A DNA stretch of 64,000 bases. Origin: Atrichornis clamosus. Lineage: Eukaryota > Chordata > Aves > Passeriformes > Menuridae. The notes under the pieces are model-generated. The model saw only the letters and a program-made list of their open reading frames with translations, was not told where the DNA came from and did no database searches. Both the position numbers and the translations under genes were made by a program. Location of the stretch: assembly GCA_013400975.1 (NCBI GenBank), contig WBMZ01015464.1, positions 1 to 64,000 of the forward strand, given 5' to 3'. Below, piece after piece: positions 11,646 to 24,030 of the stretch; the stretch's first letter is position 1, and every line of letters starts with the position of its first letter.

Positions 11646-14600
11646 CTGATAGTATTTCACAAGAGGCTGAACTAGGTAAACAAGAAGGGATGTGTTAGTT
11701 TGTGTGAGGGTACACGCACGTACTTAGGGTACACAGGTCCAACTCCAAAACAGGGAAATACTATATTCATGACTCTGGGCCATTCCCCAGGACCTGGAAT
11801 CTATGGAAAGCAATTCTGACTGGCAATGGAGGGAAATTGTAAATATAGCCTAGATTTTCATTAACACCAGATAAACCAATTCCAAAAGTGAAAACCCTAC
11901 AAATATCTTAGGAATGTCTCTTGTCTCTGTATCAGAAGCCTGGCAAATACAGCTTTTATTTATAAATATATTCAGTGAAATTCAGATTTCCAATATTTCA
12001 AATTTTCAATAATTAAACTGTTGCAGGAATACAGCCATTCTCTTTTAGCCTTGTGCATATTCAGAAATAATTTCCTGGGAGCTTTTCACCTGCCATGTGT
12101 GAAGCAGGTATCCAGCATGAAGGGACACGGGACAGTTTTACCCAGCTTCTTGTATCTGACTCCTTCCTTAGTCCTCCCTGCAGCTGGTTATGTTGTGCAG
12201 CATTTCCTCCTCCAGATCTCAGGCATATGGGATGGCTGGTGGGAAATTCTACAGATTTTGGTGAAGGGTTTCTGAGCAAACCCAGCAGCCCCAGTGATGG
12301 AGCCCTGTACACTTGGCATGGTCATTGCTGCTTCTCAGGCCCCCACAGCACACAAGCTTGAGGAGTCATGTCACCTTCCTAGCACTCTGCTTTGGTCCTG
12401 GTGAGGAATGAAATCCTCTCATTTTCAGCTCAAAGGGAAGGTGCATGTCTAAAGCCCACCAGCAACATCTCTAAAGCAGCTAAAGCAATTTGCAGAGCCT
12501 GGAACAAGACTTGCCCCAGTCTGCCTATTTACGCATCCTCCCTCTTTCTCCCTTTCATCTGGAAGCAAGACCCAAGTTTGTGAATCACAAGCAGACTAAT
12601 TTCAGAAAAGCCACTTCTGAGAGGCCCTGGCTCCTGGATGAGACACCAGCCCCGCTGGAGCAAACCTCCCACCAGTCCCACAGAGGCATCCAGCTGAGAT
12701 AAAACAAGGCAAACCACTTCTCATTAAATGACACTGGCAAAAATTGTTTCATAAAGGGCATCTTGTTGATAGCAAATCCTTCAGGCCAGGGCTGTGACTC
12801 CACCACACCAACCACAATGTCCACACTGCCCATGATGAGGAGTGATGGTGAGCAAGGCCTAGTGAACAAGTCTAAACCAAGGGCTTCAGCCTCTGGGCAA
12901 AGCCTGACATTTCCCAGCTGCAGAGGCAGAGTTTAATTTTGCCACCCAAAGCACGAGGAACTGAGGCATATGTTGGATGGGAAGGGAGTGGTGGGGACAG
13001 ATCCTGGGCAATGAGCTTCTGCTCCCATTGGAGGAAGAAAGATGGGAGACTGGTGGGGGTGACCTCAGGAGAAACTCTAGAAACTTACAAGAAACCTCAA
13101 GCTCTGGCATAGATGACAGGGCCACAGCTGCCTGATTTTCCATAAAACCTCACAGATTTCACTACAAGTGCAGATTTTGGCTTGTCCACCAGCATATCCA
13201 AAACCCACACCACATGGACAGCAGCCCCCACAGCAGCAGGGGTTGTCACTCAGTGCTCCCCTGCTGTTGAGCACTGCCCATCCAAGCAGTGAAGATGGTG
13301 TGAAGGACAGGGTGAAGGTCTCGTCCATGTGGTTGGTACCCTGAGCCCCAGGGCTTCTGCACCAGGGAGCAGGGGGGGTGACATTGTGTTGAGGTCTTGA
13401 CCAGTTTGGATGCTGATGTGGACAAAGTCAGTGTGCCTCAGGGAAACTGGTTTTCTCACACCCAGGCATCTCCCCTGGGACAAGAACCTCTTGTTTTCCC
13501 ATCCAGTCCCAGTAAGGTGAACCTTGCTGGCATTTCCATCAGCACACACATCAGCACATATCTAGATCTAGACATGACTGATGTACAGGCACTGGCGAAT
13601 CTGAAGTGCTGGCGTAAGGCCCATGGAGGTTTTTTACTTTAACATAAAGAAGAGCAGAGTATGACTGAAAGGAGACACACACTGTGTGCACAAAGTGTTT
13701 GGGATTGGTCATAGGCCAGCATCATAGTAGCCATCATCCCCTGAGGTGGAAGTAGTGGTACCTGGAGACACCAGTCACCTGCTCTAGCCTGCAAAAGTGG
13801 AGTGTGCTTTGCAATTGCCAAAGAGGTCTCCTCTGGAAACAGAAAAAGCAGGACTCTCCCAGCACAGTCTTGTCTTTCACTGGTGTAGCTCTTTTGGGGT
13901 CTGCAGTGAGTGTCCACCGTGCTGCACCAATCCTGTGTATGCTTGTCCAGCCTCTCTCTGCACCTCAGAGGGATTTGATGATCATCTGCTACTCTCCCTG
14001 CACATAGGGACTAGGTTTCTGAGCACTCTGAAAGTCTTTTCTCTAATCTGGGCCCTCAAAAGGAGCGCTGTTATTCTCCCAAAGGCTTCCTCCAAACATC
14101 TAGGAGAACAATTAGCTGTTGCACAACTCCAAGGTAAACTAGAGCTTTCTGAGGTCTTGGAGGTGCTCCGTTTGTGAAAGGAGACTTGATTCCACATCAC
14201 CACCATAAGCAGCATTACCCTAAGCCCTCCTGGCTGCCAGCACCAGCAGAGACCCCATAGTGTGACATGGAGCATTTCCAGTTCAGCAAACTCACTTTGT
14301 TTGCATTTCATTTCCCAGGCATGAATTACATCCTTGCTGATGGATGTGTCCACACAGTCAGCGTGCCAGGCTGGGCACTGCCTGTCCTCTAAACTGAGCC
14401 CAAGGTGCTGCAGGCACAACCAGCAGCTCCAGGGGTCACACAATATTTTTGGCTCTGAAGATGTTTGTGTTCCCGTTTGCTCACTTGGGTCCTCATCTGC
14501 CTCAGGGATGTTGAACTGGCCAAGACTGACAGAGAGTGGAAGGGCCCTCAGGTAAAATACCCTCCCAGGAGATGATGCATTGTTGCTTTACTCCTTCAGC

Positions 14601-15825
14601 AGGGTACCTCATTACTTGGGCTGCCTGACTAAAATGTTTTGCTCCTATTTAGGGGTCATTTTCATTAGGGTGACTTGTATGGATGTGGATATCCCCCTGT
14701 TCTATTTGAAGAACCAAACAGAAGTTTTAATTCCCCTACTGACCTCTATAAATGCTGCTGGTTTTCTCTGTGGAACATGCTGCTGTTGAAGGTTGGTCCC
14801 ATTCCCCTGCTTAAGGCAGGGGCAACTTTCCATTGAATAGATCCCAGAGCCCCAACTGCAAACTCTGAGCAGCTCTTACCATAAACTCCTCTCAGGCACA
14901 CAGAGCAGAGGCAGGAGACACTGACACCTCCTGGCACAGTGTGTCACTGGGAAATTATTCACCAGCCTTTGCCTGAGAAACTCTGCTTTGGGGTACACCC
15001 AGCACAACACATTGGATTCTACTCTGGTGCATGGGCCACCTTGAAGCCTGGTCTTCCTGTGAGGTGTCAGGAGATTCTGGATTTTTGTCATGCATACATG
15101 GCTGTTTTCTCATTGTTTCTTTAGCAACACAGTTTCCCTGCCAAGGTTGTGGTTTAGTTTAAAAAAATCCACTCAGCTTTTAAATGCAGTTTGTCATACA
15201 GCTCAGTGTTTGCTAATACTGCAGAAACTTAATTTTTTTGAGAACAACATTTTCACATGAGCCCAGCCCAGCGGGCAAGCCCAGCAATCTGGGCAAACAT
15301 GTCTGTGTCCTTTCCCCTCATGATAAACCTGACTGTACCATCGCTCAGGGACTCACAGACCACACCATGTTACTGTTGTTCACTTGAGGTCCGTTCAGTT
15401 TGGCTGAATTTTTGCAGTGGGAGTTAATTAGGGAGAGCTTGCTGGTGAGAAAGTACTGGGGCATATGAAAGTCAGACTCAAGTATCTCCCTTGCATCTCT
15501 AACAGAAGTGAAACACAAATAAAAATTATTGCAACAGATGCAAATCAAGTTCCACATCTCTTCTTACCAGGAGCAAGTCATGACACTGAGTCTCAATATT
15601 TTGAAGTTAAAAGTAGGAGAGGGAGTGTCACAAAATAACAACATCCTGAAAAAGTGGACCAGAAATTATTCTCTTTGTTTATCAAGAAAAACAGGGGGGA
15701 AAGTAGCAGTCTTACTTGATGTACCCTAATAAATATTTACTGCTCTTTAAATAGTAAAAGAAATTATGAAGAGCATAGCTCAGACCAAGCTCAGCCTTTG
15801 GAGCAACTTTACTATTTCTGGTTTT
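11646..15825. other. Gene-free stretch, nothing supported
   Basis: I found no exon, RNA gene or transposon here. A 12 bp perfect palindrome TCTAGATCTAGA lies at 13561-13572. The longest open frames (157 codons or fewer, for example the 153-codon minus-strand frame at 13982-14443) have no recognisable domain and overlap other chance frames. Confidence 0.55.
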
Positions 15826-16080
15826 CATAGGGAAGCATCCTCCAGTTCCCATCCGATGAACCTCAGCTTTGAGCTGCTGTCGGTGTTGAATCCCCCTGTC
15901 CCTCCGAAATCGTGGGGCTCAAACCCCAGCGGGCTGAAAAATGAAGGCAGTGGGATAAAGGCAAAGCAAATCTATTTTGATTCCATAGTGCCACCCACTG
16001 TCGGAGAAATAGATGGCACCAGGGCCGCTGCTCGGGCATGGGCAGCGCAGGCTGCTCCCATCAGTGACTAAGATACTTAT
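15826..16080. promoter_or_regulatory. Candidate conserved non-coding block retaining CpGs
   Basis: This segment keeps many CpG dinucleotides (for example CATCCGATG, TGTCGGTG, CTCCGAAATCG, CAGCGGGC, TGTCGGAG, GGCCGCTGCTCGGGC) although it is not in an island, and carries a GGGATAAAGG word and a CTATTTTGATT word. CpG retention outside islands often marks sequence under selection or hypomethylated enhancers. A 101-codon plus frame (15766-16071) spans it, but its translation resembles no protein I know. Regulatory status is an inference. Confidence 0.25.
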
Positions 16081-16160
16081 CTAAGCCATATCACTCAGAT
16101 ATCTAAGATGGACAGATGTCTATAAGGCAGCTCTCTACATACAGTGAGATGTATACACAC

Positions 16161-16209
16161 AGCTATATACATACTGCTGGGCCCAGCTGTATATTGCATA
16201 TATAGAGCT
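16161..16209. repeat. Imperfect inverted repeat centred on GCTGGGCCCAGC
   Basis: A perfect 12 bp palindrome, GCTGGGCCCAGC (16176-16187), is flanked by imperfect complementary TA-rich arms, starting AGCTATATAC on the left and ending ATATATAGAGCT on the right. The whole could form a roughly 49 nt imperfect hairpin. It is shorter than a typical microRNA precursor. Confidence 0.4.
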
Positions 16210-16899
16210 CGATATGACGTAAATATTGTATATATCAATCGATGTTTATGTACATGGCCATTCTGAGTCTTTAAAGGTCACAGAAAGCTGACATGAAGTG
16301 AGTGGTCCTGCACAGTGAGGGAGATCCAGCGGGGAGGAGATCTCACTGGACAAACTTTGGATGGGTCTGGAGGTCACAAATGCCTGGGAAAACACATCAG
16401 CTGGGGGCCAGCCCCTCTTGGTGGCCTGCAGGCGTAGAAGGGATGGTCAAGGAGATTGGGAGGGGCTGGAGATGTGAAGGTGCAGGGAAACATGGGCCCG
16501 TGTGCAGGCTTCTTCAGTGAAGATGCTTAATTTGTTGTTTGTATTAGATACATATTTTGATTATCAGCTACTGATGTGTATTAGGATGGATGGAATTATG
16601 TGATGAATTTCCTCTCTCTGGACTTCAGGTGGAAAAAAATTCACCCAAAACACCATGCCACTCTCTGGGTTATGCCATTGTACGTCTACAGAAGGGAAGA
16701 TATTTCCAGCAGTCTTGTGAGGAGCTCAGACCAGAGCATCCCAACACCCTCCAAAACTACAAAAAGGTGTACCCTGGGAAAAGACCAAACTGTATTTTTC
16801 TATACATCCACCACCCATGGCCAAAGGCAACTCAGGCAGCCGGAGAGCAGGGTGTACTCTGACGAGCTGGGAGCTCATGCAGGATGCTGTACTCCTCTG

Positions 16900-17120
16900 C
16901 AGAGACGCCCTTGGAGAAGAGATCTTTCATTAAGATTGTCATTTGCTACCATTTCCATCCCCGCAGAGGCTGCCTCCTCCTCACAGGCACCGTCCCCGGG
17001 GAGGGAGCGCTTGTGAAATATTCATACATCAGAAGAAATTACATTTGTAAGCGTGGACTGCGAAGCGACAACTGGCTGGAGGGGCGAGCAGGGAAAAACA
17101 ATAGGAGCAAGGGAGGGAGA
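16900..17120. promoter_or_regulatory. Candidate conserved non-coding block
   Basis: Ordinary-composition DNA here keeps CpGs (CCCCGCAG, CACCGTCCCCGGGG, GAGCGC, AAGCGTGG, GCGAAGCGACAAC) next to an AT-rich core with ATTCATACATCAG and AAATTACATTTG. The mix resembles vertebrate conserved non-coding elements. Overlapping short plus frames end without splice signals. Low-confidence inference. Confidence 0.2.
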
Positions 17121-20100
17121 GAGGGAGAAAAAAAGGCAGAATGTGGGAAATGGAAGGTGAGCTGTGATTTCTCCCTGCCAAAATGCACATTGAGTCTCAC
17201 TGCAGCAAGGAGCTTCATGGGCTCTGCTGGGGTTCATTTATGATGCCATTTGTAGTGAATAGATTTTCTCCTGATTCAGGGATGTCTAAATAGCATTGGT
17301 GTTTGTTTCTCTATGAGACTGAAGAATAACCTCACCCAAGCATGCACAACAGACAAAAATGTCCCCGAACCTTGCCAGATCTGTGTCATAGGCTTGAATA
17401 GTTTGGGTATTTCTGCAGGGTCTACTCCAGTTTTAAAGAACTTACCAAAAAAAATCCACATTTTGTGATTTTTGGTCAAATTGGATTGAACAGCAGGAAA
17501 AAAGCAAAACCAAGCCAGTTTAGCCCTGCATGACAGGAGGCTTCAGGTCCATGCTGGACAGGATGTAGCTTGGGTGCTTGGTGCAGCCCTTGGGTATCTC
17601 CAGCACATAGCTGCAAATCTTTTACATCATGATGTAATGACCACTAATACCCCACAAGCACAATGCAAGAACTCCTTGAAAAATATGTATTCCCTCTTAA
17701 AAACCACCCTTTTTCTTTTCCTCTGCTCTCTCTGTCTCCCCCTGAGGACTGGATTCCTTATCAGGGTCCAGAGCCTAAGACCTCTAGCAGTGGTAATAAC
17801 AGTGAAAACTGGAAGAAACGTTATTTTTAATGCTGATCACTAAGATCCCCTCATTGCTGATGCTTTCTGTTGCTTGCTGCTGCTTAATTTATCCAGACAC
17901 CCTATAGGTATAGGAAAGGAATCTGATAGCATCCTATAGATGTTTTCTCTGGAGGATGGTTTCCCCCCCTGCACAGGAAGGATCCTTACAGCCTCCCTGT
18001 GCCCTCCTAGCTGGGTCCTCGCCTCCCTCGCAGGAAGCACACGCACACTCACATGATGCAGGAGCAAGTTTTGACTATTTTAGGGCCTGAAATTTCCCTG
18101 TCGGCATGGCAACTTTCAACTCCTCACCTCTGACGGAAGCTGCTTAAAATAGAAAATCCAGAAAGCAAGCATTGTGCTCCATGCTCAGCAAGCCAGGCTC
18201 CAGCATGGCAGGCAGGGCAGGATCTGGCCTCTCAGGGCCAGAGAAATGCCAGGGTAAAAGGAAGATGACCCCCAGGCCATCACCACCCACCGCTGCAGTT
18301 TGTAAAACACCACCTGAATCTTCACAATCTTTGCTATCTAAAGGTATCCTCTCCCTATCCACCCTTCTTAGCTCAGTGAAGCTTTGTCTCGATATTCCCA
18401 GACCTATCCACAGCCATTGAGCCTCCATCTTTCCATGCATACTGTCTCCATCCAAGATATATTTTCCCCCACACCTCCAGGGCTATTCAGTACCATGGGA
18501 TTGCCATATGAAGAAAGGCTCCACAACCCTCTGAGCTTACTTTTTATTTACTTTTTTTTTTCCTTTGGAAAACCCATTAATTTTTTACACCACCTTTTTT
18601 TCCCAAACCAATTTTTCCTCCAGCTCACACATAAACAATTGTAATTGCACGGGGTCAAGTGGGCATGTGGTGTGTCTTCTCTAATCCCTGCTTAACCTAA
18701 TTCATTTTCTGTCTAAGAACAAAACTCTGTGAGATTCATTCAAGAGTCTGGATTATGTCTCTCTCAGCCTACAGCGCTCACATAGGATTAGGGAATAAAA
18801 AATCTAGAAGTCACTGGCAAGGCACTAAACCTGCAAACAACTCAAACACCTCAAAAATCCCTTTCTGTGCCTGGATTTGAGCTATGAGCTAGGATGTGCG
18901 GGGAGAGCTTCTCCACTGAACCGTCATTGCCAACACAGAGTCCAGCCCTCAGGGCTATTTTTAGGTCTGTGGGGATCTGGACCTTGCTGTCATATTTTGT
19001 TTCTGAGGTTTATTTTTTTTCTTCTCTCCTCTCTGCAACCCAAAGTTTTCTTGGGAGTTCAGCGGGTAGAGTTGGGATGTCTGGGGGGTTTTACTTGGCT
19101 TTCATGGGAAAAATAAAATCAATCTTCTACACCAGGAAGAAGGGCTTGTTTTGAACAAACACAATCTCTTCTGCTTGTTGTTGCTTCTAGGAGAGCTTGT
19201 TGACATTTTTCAATCAAAATATTTTCCACTCTCCCTTCAGTTGATGTCTTCTTTTCTCCCCTCCTCCTCCTCCCCTTCAGTTTGGCAGGTGTTGTTTTAC
19301 AAAAAAATTTATGCGCTTTCATTTCTATGTTTCTTTGAAAAGGCAACAAACATCCAAGCATGTTTCTTTCCCTTTCTGCAACTGGGCAGTGAGTATTATC
19401 ATAAGGATTTTCTCTCTCTCCTGGGTTTATTTTATTTATTCCCATTCTTTTTCCCTCTGCTTCCCTCTTTCCTGAACTTGTCTGCTCCAAGTAGGCAAAG
19501 GGCAAACCCCAGCTCTTCTCTGGAGAGCCAGCCTGGATTCACTTCCTAAAGGATTCTACTTTTCCTTCTTAATTTGGGATCCATAGATGCTTGACTGAGG
19601 CATCTCTAACAAGGGATCTTCTCAGGAGTCTGCTGCAGACTTCTGGCTCCAGGGGGAAGCAGGACTCTGATGGGAGGAGAAGTTGCCTCCAAGCAGAGGG
19701 AAAAGCACTGGTCAGGAGCAAGCTAGGGACACTAGCAGGGACACTGTCCCTTGCAGCTGTTTGCACTCTTTCTTGGGTATGCTGACTCTCTTGAAAGCTG
19801 CCAGTGGAAATGGGGATACCTGTATTTTACCTGACTTGGATTTCTCAATCACTGTTCACAGATTTGCTTAGAGGAAAAACAGGGATGCCCATTCCCCAGA
19901 CCAGATAGAAAACCTGGGGGTTGCATCTCTTACACATAATGCCAGAGGACACTTAATGCTTTACTACCACAGCGTGTGCTCTTGTTCAGCCTAAGAGACT
20001 GCAAATCCCCATTTCCCAGGAAAGCTCCTCCTGATCTCCTCTAAGGACCAGGGAGATGCTACAGCCTCCAAGGAATACTAGGAAGAGCATAGGATATTGA

Positions 20101-23100
20101 GGAAAAGCAGTCAAGCTGGACAAGCAGGTATCTGCAGCTCATCTAAAGGAGCTGCAGATAAGAGAAAAACAGCAAACAAATTTTCAGAAGCAGAATAAGG
20201 GAGGAAAAAGAATGCACTTAGTCTCATTTTCAGGCCCCGCCAACAAATTAGGTGTTTGAGAGTGTTTTATCAAAGCTGACTCCAAACATCAGCTTTCCTG
20301 GAGCTACTGAACAGTGAAGCAAAGTTGATATACTCATGTAGTTGCATTTATATATGTGTCTGTAGTGTCATTATTAACACAGTCAATACCAGGAGCTTTA
20401 TTTCTTGATTCCCCTGAGTGGGGAGTCCCAAGGTGCCCTGGGCGTGAAGCCCCTCAGCCTGGAGCTGCAGGTGGGTTCCCACATGACTACAAAGGGTGCC
20501 TGTGCTCGAGCTGCCCAAGCAGACAGGGTAAACACCCTCGGCCCTAACTATTATAGGAAAGAGTGAGCTCACGTGTCCTGACTCATTCCCTGAGGGACAC
20601 CCAGCAGAGGAGCTCGTGGCCACCCACACATCCCTCCTGCCCACCACTCGCCTTTGCTGTGGCTGCAGCTGGTTCCCTCTGAACGTTGGAGCCTCTCTGA
20701 CCTCTGCTCCCAAGGGATTGCACCCCTCCTTTCCCAAATTCACCGTTTGTGTCCTGTTCCTCCTTCTGAGCAGCCCCAGTTCTTCCTTCAGGGGTCCCCT
20801 CCTCTGTGCCAGGGACTGGAGGTGATAGAGCTCCCTCTAGAGCAGCCCCAGGTTAGGATTAGCCCATTGCTCCCTCTTTATGGTGCTCATCTTGCAGAGG
20901 TGTAAGCACCTTATTGAAAATAAACCAAAGTTAAATATCTAAGCCCCCTCCCTGGTTTTGAGCTTCTCCATCAGCCTCACAGCCTCACCTTGCATGATGG
21001 CCACGCAATCCTATTGTTTCGAGATTTGGCACAAGGGATGGGACAGAAACTTGTGTGTGCAGAGGAAAGGGATAATCAGGATGAGGAGGAAGGATTGGGG
21101 AGCAGTGCAACAGATTTGTGCCAGCAATGGAAGTTTTCCTGTATATCACCTTCATTCCTTTTTAACTCCCCCCAGCCTCTCACCAGCCACCAGCTGAAAC
21201 CCAAACCAGCTTTGAGTGCTCAGACTGTCTCAGGCAACAGAAACCTGCTGTGAGTAGCACAACTAGTGGGGTAAATGGAGAAGAAATCTCCTAAAATTAT
21301 TGCAAAAATGTCAGTTACTACTTAATTTAGAATATATACTGCTAATGAGAATTACCTGGATAGGCTGTACGTATCACTAGAAAGTCCCTTGCATACCTCA
21401 TGGTTAGTCTGACTATTTAAATTCCCCTCTGTCCCCTCCCTAGATAGCCCTCGACTGCCACTGCTGGCAGGACATCTGCCAGAGGAGGATGATAAGACAA
21501 AGAAGCCACCATAAATCACAGCTGCTAATTGCAAAGCCGTACGTATCTGTCCTTGCCCTTTTGTGCCTTTGCCTTCAATCCACGGCTTGCCCACCCAATC
21601 CATCTCCCTGTCAGTGCTGCTCTTTCGTGTCTCTCCGTGCTGCTCCCTTTCATGCTTTGAAGCACAGCCTCGACTTCATCATAATTAGCTTGACTCCTTG
21701 TGTCTCAGTTCTTGAGCACTCCTGGCCCCTTTGCCAGCTTGTTCACTCCTTTTATACTTCTCTTCTTCTTCCTTGACGATCACCACCCTCCTCACCTCCC
21801 TGCTTGTCCCTCTAAACAGACACACAGGATATGTTTTGCTGTTGCCATGTGTTGCCCTGAGTTTTGCAGTTCTTCGATGTTTTCATTTTCTGTAACAGCC
21901 ATGCTTCTCAGACATAAAATAATTATGGTCTACTAGCCAGAAGGTCAGGAGTAGGATCCTTTTTTGCAGCCTTCGATCCCACTGTCAATGCACACACAAA
22001 TGTGGATGAAGGTCTTACAGGGAGATGATCAGGCCCAGACACCAAAACCCTGTAAAACCAGTAAAAAAGGCTGTTTCTCACCATAGAAGCACTTCCTTGT
22101 CAGCATATGCTGCTCCCAGTGCTCAAGAGAAAAACCATGTCAGCTTCATTTTAATGTCAGGAAATATTCAGGAGGCAAAACTGCCAACTTTTGGGTCATC
22201 TCCTCATCCTTAAAATACTAGCTGGCCTCCAGATTTCCAGGAATGGGTATTTTACCAGCTAGAAGAGTGCTGGGAGATTATCAGAGGCCATAGGTTTACT
22301 TTCAAGTGATTTAGGAAAAATATCAGGAATAAATCCCATGGAGAGAAGGAAACCCCTTAGGGATTGCTAGGAGTTAGGTTAGTGCTTTCCTAGGTGGAAA
22401 AATAAATTGCTGGGCAAACCAAGAACTGACAGTCTCTGTGGCAGTGTTTGACTACCTGCAGAAAACTATCCTTGATATCTGTTGTCAGTGCTTTGTTCCA
22501 GCCTGAACTGCCTCCATCCAAGCAAAGTTGCTCCACAGGTTTCAAACACTGAAAAATTGTAGGGAAAACAGGGTTAAAATATTTCAGAGAACAAAGCAAA
22601 CCACAAAAGTTTTTCTGTGAGCCAAATACCCTTATTTTTTACAGACGCTTCTGGACTGTGGGACCCCAGCGTTAGCAAATCTTGTTAACAATTTGCTTGA
22701 GCATTTTTGTGAGGCACCAGAAGAATGGGTTATGTGTCTTATTGATTTAGTGACAACTATCACTGCCAGAAATTGATGCTTTCATTAGAGAAAGCAGGTT
22801 AGCAATAGAGTTGTGAATGTCTGGCCAGCTCAGGAGATGGCAGGGTATGGATGGTTTCCCCTATTGAAATAAAACTTACAGGCCAGGTGTAATGCAGGAA
22901 GGCTCTGCTAATATCACAGGGCTGTAACACAGCTCTGGTTCACTGGATTAAAAAAATCCCATCATTGCTGAAACCCACCAAAGATTATGATTAATTTATC
23001 ATCCCTCTGGGTAAGAGTGGTGAAAAACCTGATCAAGGCTAGTACTGGTTGCTGAATATCTGTCTTTGAAACCCTGGGAATAGGGTTCAGTTTCCCCACA

Positions 23101-23220
23101 CTTGAAATCTTTGGCTGATGATGTCAAATATCTTGGATGGCGATTCCTAGAAAAATATGGGCAATGTGAGGCAGTGAAGGTTTCCTCATTGGAAAAAAGA
23201 GAATCAAAAAGGGACTTGGA
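17121..23220. other. Gene-free stretch with one perfect short hairpin
   Basis: No exon, RNA gene or transposon could be supported. Pyrimidine-rich tracts near 18540-18620 and 19010-19460 create open frames of up to 132 codons that encode Phe/Leu/Ser-rich chance peptides. A perfect inverted repeat lies at 20129-20160 and is listed separately. Confidence 0.55.
20129..20160. repeat. Perfect 12 bp inverted repeat with 8 nt loop
   Basis: TATCTGCAGCTC (20129-20140) and GAGCTGCAGATA (20149-20160) are exact reverse complements separated by ATCTAAAG. The right arm runs into AGATAAGAG, so each arm also carries a GATA word. It could be a cruciform, a small RNA hairpin or a paired factor site; the sequence does not decide. 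Confidence 0.8.
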
Positions 23221-23625
23221 GAATCACAGCAGGGTTGAGGTGGAAAGAGATCTCTGGAGGTCACTTGATCCTGTATTGTCTGTGAATTCTCGGTGGATGC
23301 ATCCCTCTTCTGAGGTTGTTAATGGAGATGTTAATGGGACTGCACTGGCCCCATTGGTCAGTCACTGGCTGCATCACTTGCCTCCAGGTGGACTTTATGC
23401 CACCAACCACAACCCTCTGGACCCAGATGTTCTCCAGGTCACCATCCTCTCATCTAACCTGGACTTCGTCACCTGGTCCCTGAGGATGTCATGGGAGACA
23501 GTGTCTAAAGCCTCACTAAAGCTGAGGTAAAGAACTCCCACTATTCCCACCACATCCACCCAGTCATCTCCTTTGGGTTGGTTAAACACAATTTCCCCTT
23601 TGCCTTTCCCATTTTCTGCTGAAAT
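23221..23625 (-). mobile_element. CR1 LINE fragment with internal deletion (decayed reverse transcriptase)
   Basis: The plus strand reads as antisense CR1. It opens with the 3'-end-type sequence GAATCACAG, GGTTGAGGTGGAAAGAGATC and CTCTGGAGGTCA, then jumps near 23275 into the reverse transcriptase region. There the plus strand has CACTGGCCCCA, CACAACCCTCTGG and ATGGGAGACAGTGTC, all typical of CR1. Translated on the minus strand, 23640-23395 gives WVDVVGIVGVLYLSFSEALD followed by TVSHDIL, matching reverse transcriptase motif A of CR1, usually written YLDFSKAFDTVSH. The first, catalytic Asp of that motif is Ser here, and the frame is interrupted. The jump means several hundred bases between the RT core and the 3' end are missing. 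The copy is dead and old. The right limit is approximate. Confidence 0.9.
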
Positions 23626-23689
23626 AACAGCAGAGCCCAAGGATGTGGTATTTTAAGAAAACAATGAGATTAAGAGACAGACACTAAGT

Positions 23690-24030
23690 GTTCACAGCAC
23701 TTCTGACAGAGATAAACTGCAGTATCAGTCTTTATCAGATGGAGAGCAGAGGCCCCGCACTTCAGGGGAGAGGCTTAATGATTTAATAGAGCTTTCCCAC
23801 CTCTTGCTAGTGAGCTCCAGCCCTGCACACAGATATGTGAGCAGCCAGGGGAGGCAGTCCCAGTTGTAAATAAATCATTAGAAGCCCTCATTCGGGGTCT
23901 GAGCACTGAAGATGCTGCTTGGGCATATTTCGGGTTTCCCTGTGCCAGGTTATGTCCCGCATCTCCTGGAGGAGGGTGAATGTCTCTCTTTGTTCTTTCT
24001 ACTGCCTCTGGGGCTACAGCCTGTGTTTTG
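23690..24030. promoter_or_regulatory. Candidate regulatory block with convergent GATA words
   Basis: AGATAA at 23710-23715 and TTATCA (reverse GATA) at 23732-23737 face each other 22 bp apart, followed by a CpG-retaining segment (GGCCCCGCAC, CATTCGGGGTC, ATTTCGGGTTTC, GTCCCGCATC) and a TAAATAAATCATTA word. It starts about 65 bp beyond the CR1 fragment and shows no CR1 resemblance. Enhancer function is an inference from motif and CpG content. Confidence 0.25.

Noticed and set aside
23102..23530. 142-codon plus frame
   Set aside because: It crosses into the antisense strand of the CR1 fragment; the recognisable protein remnant is on the minus strand.
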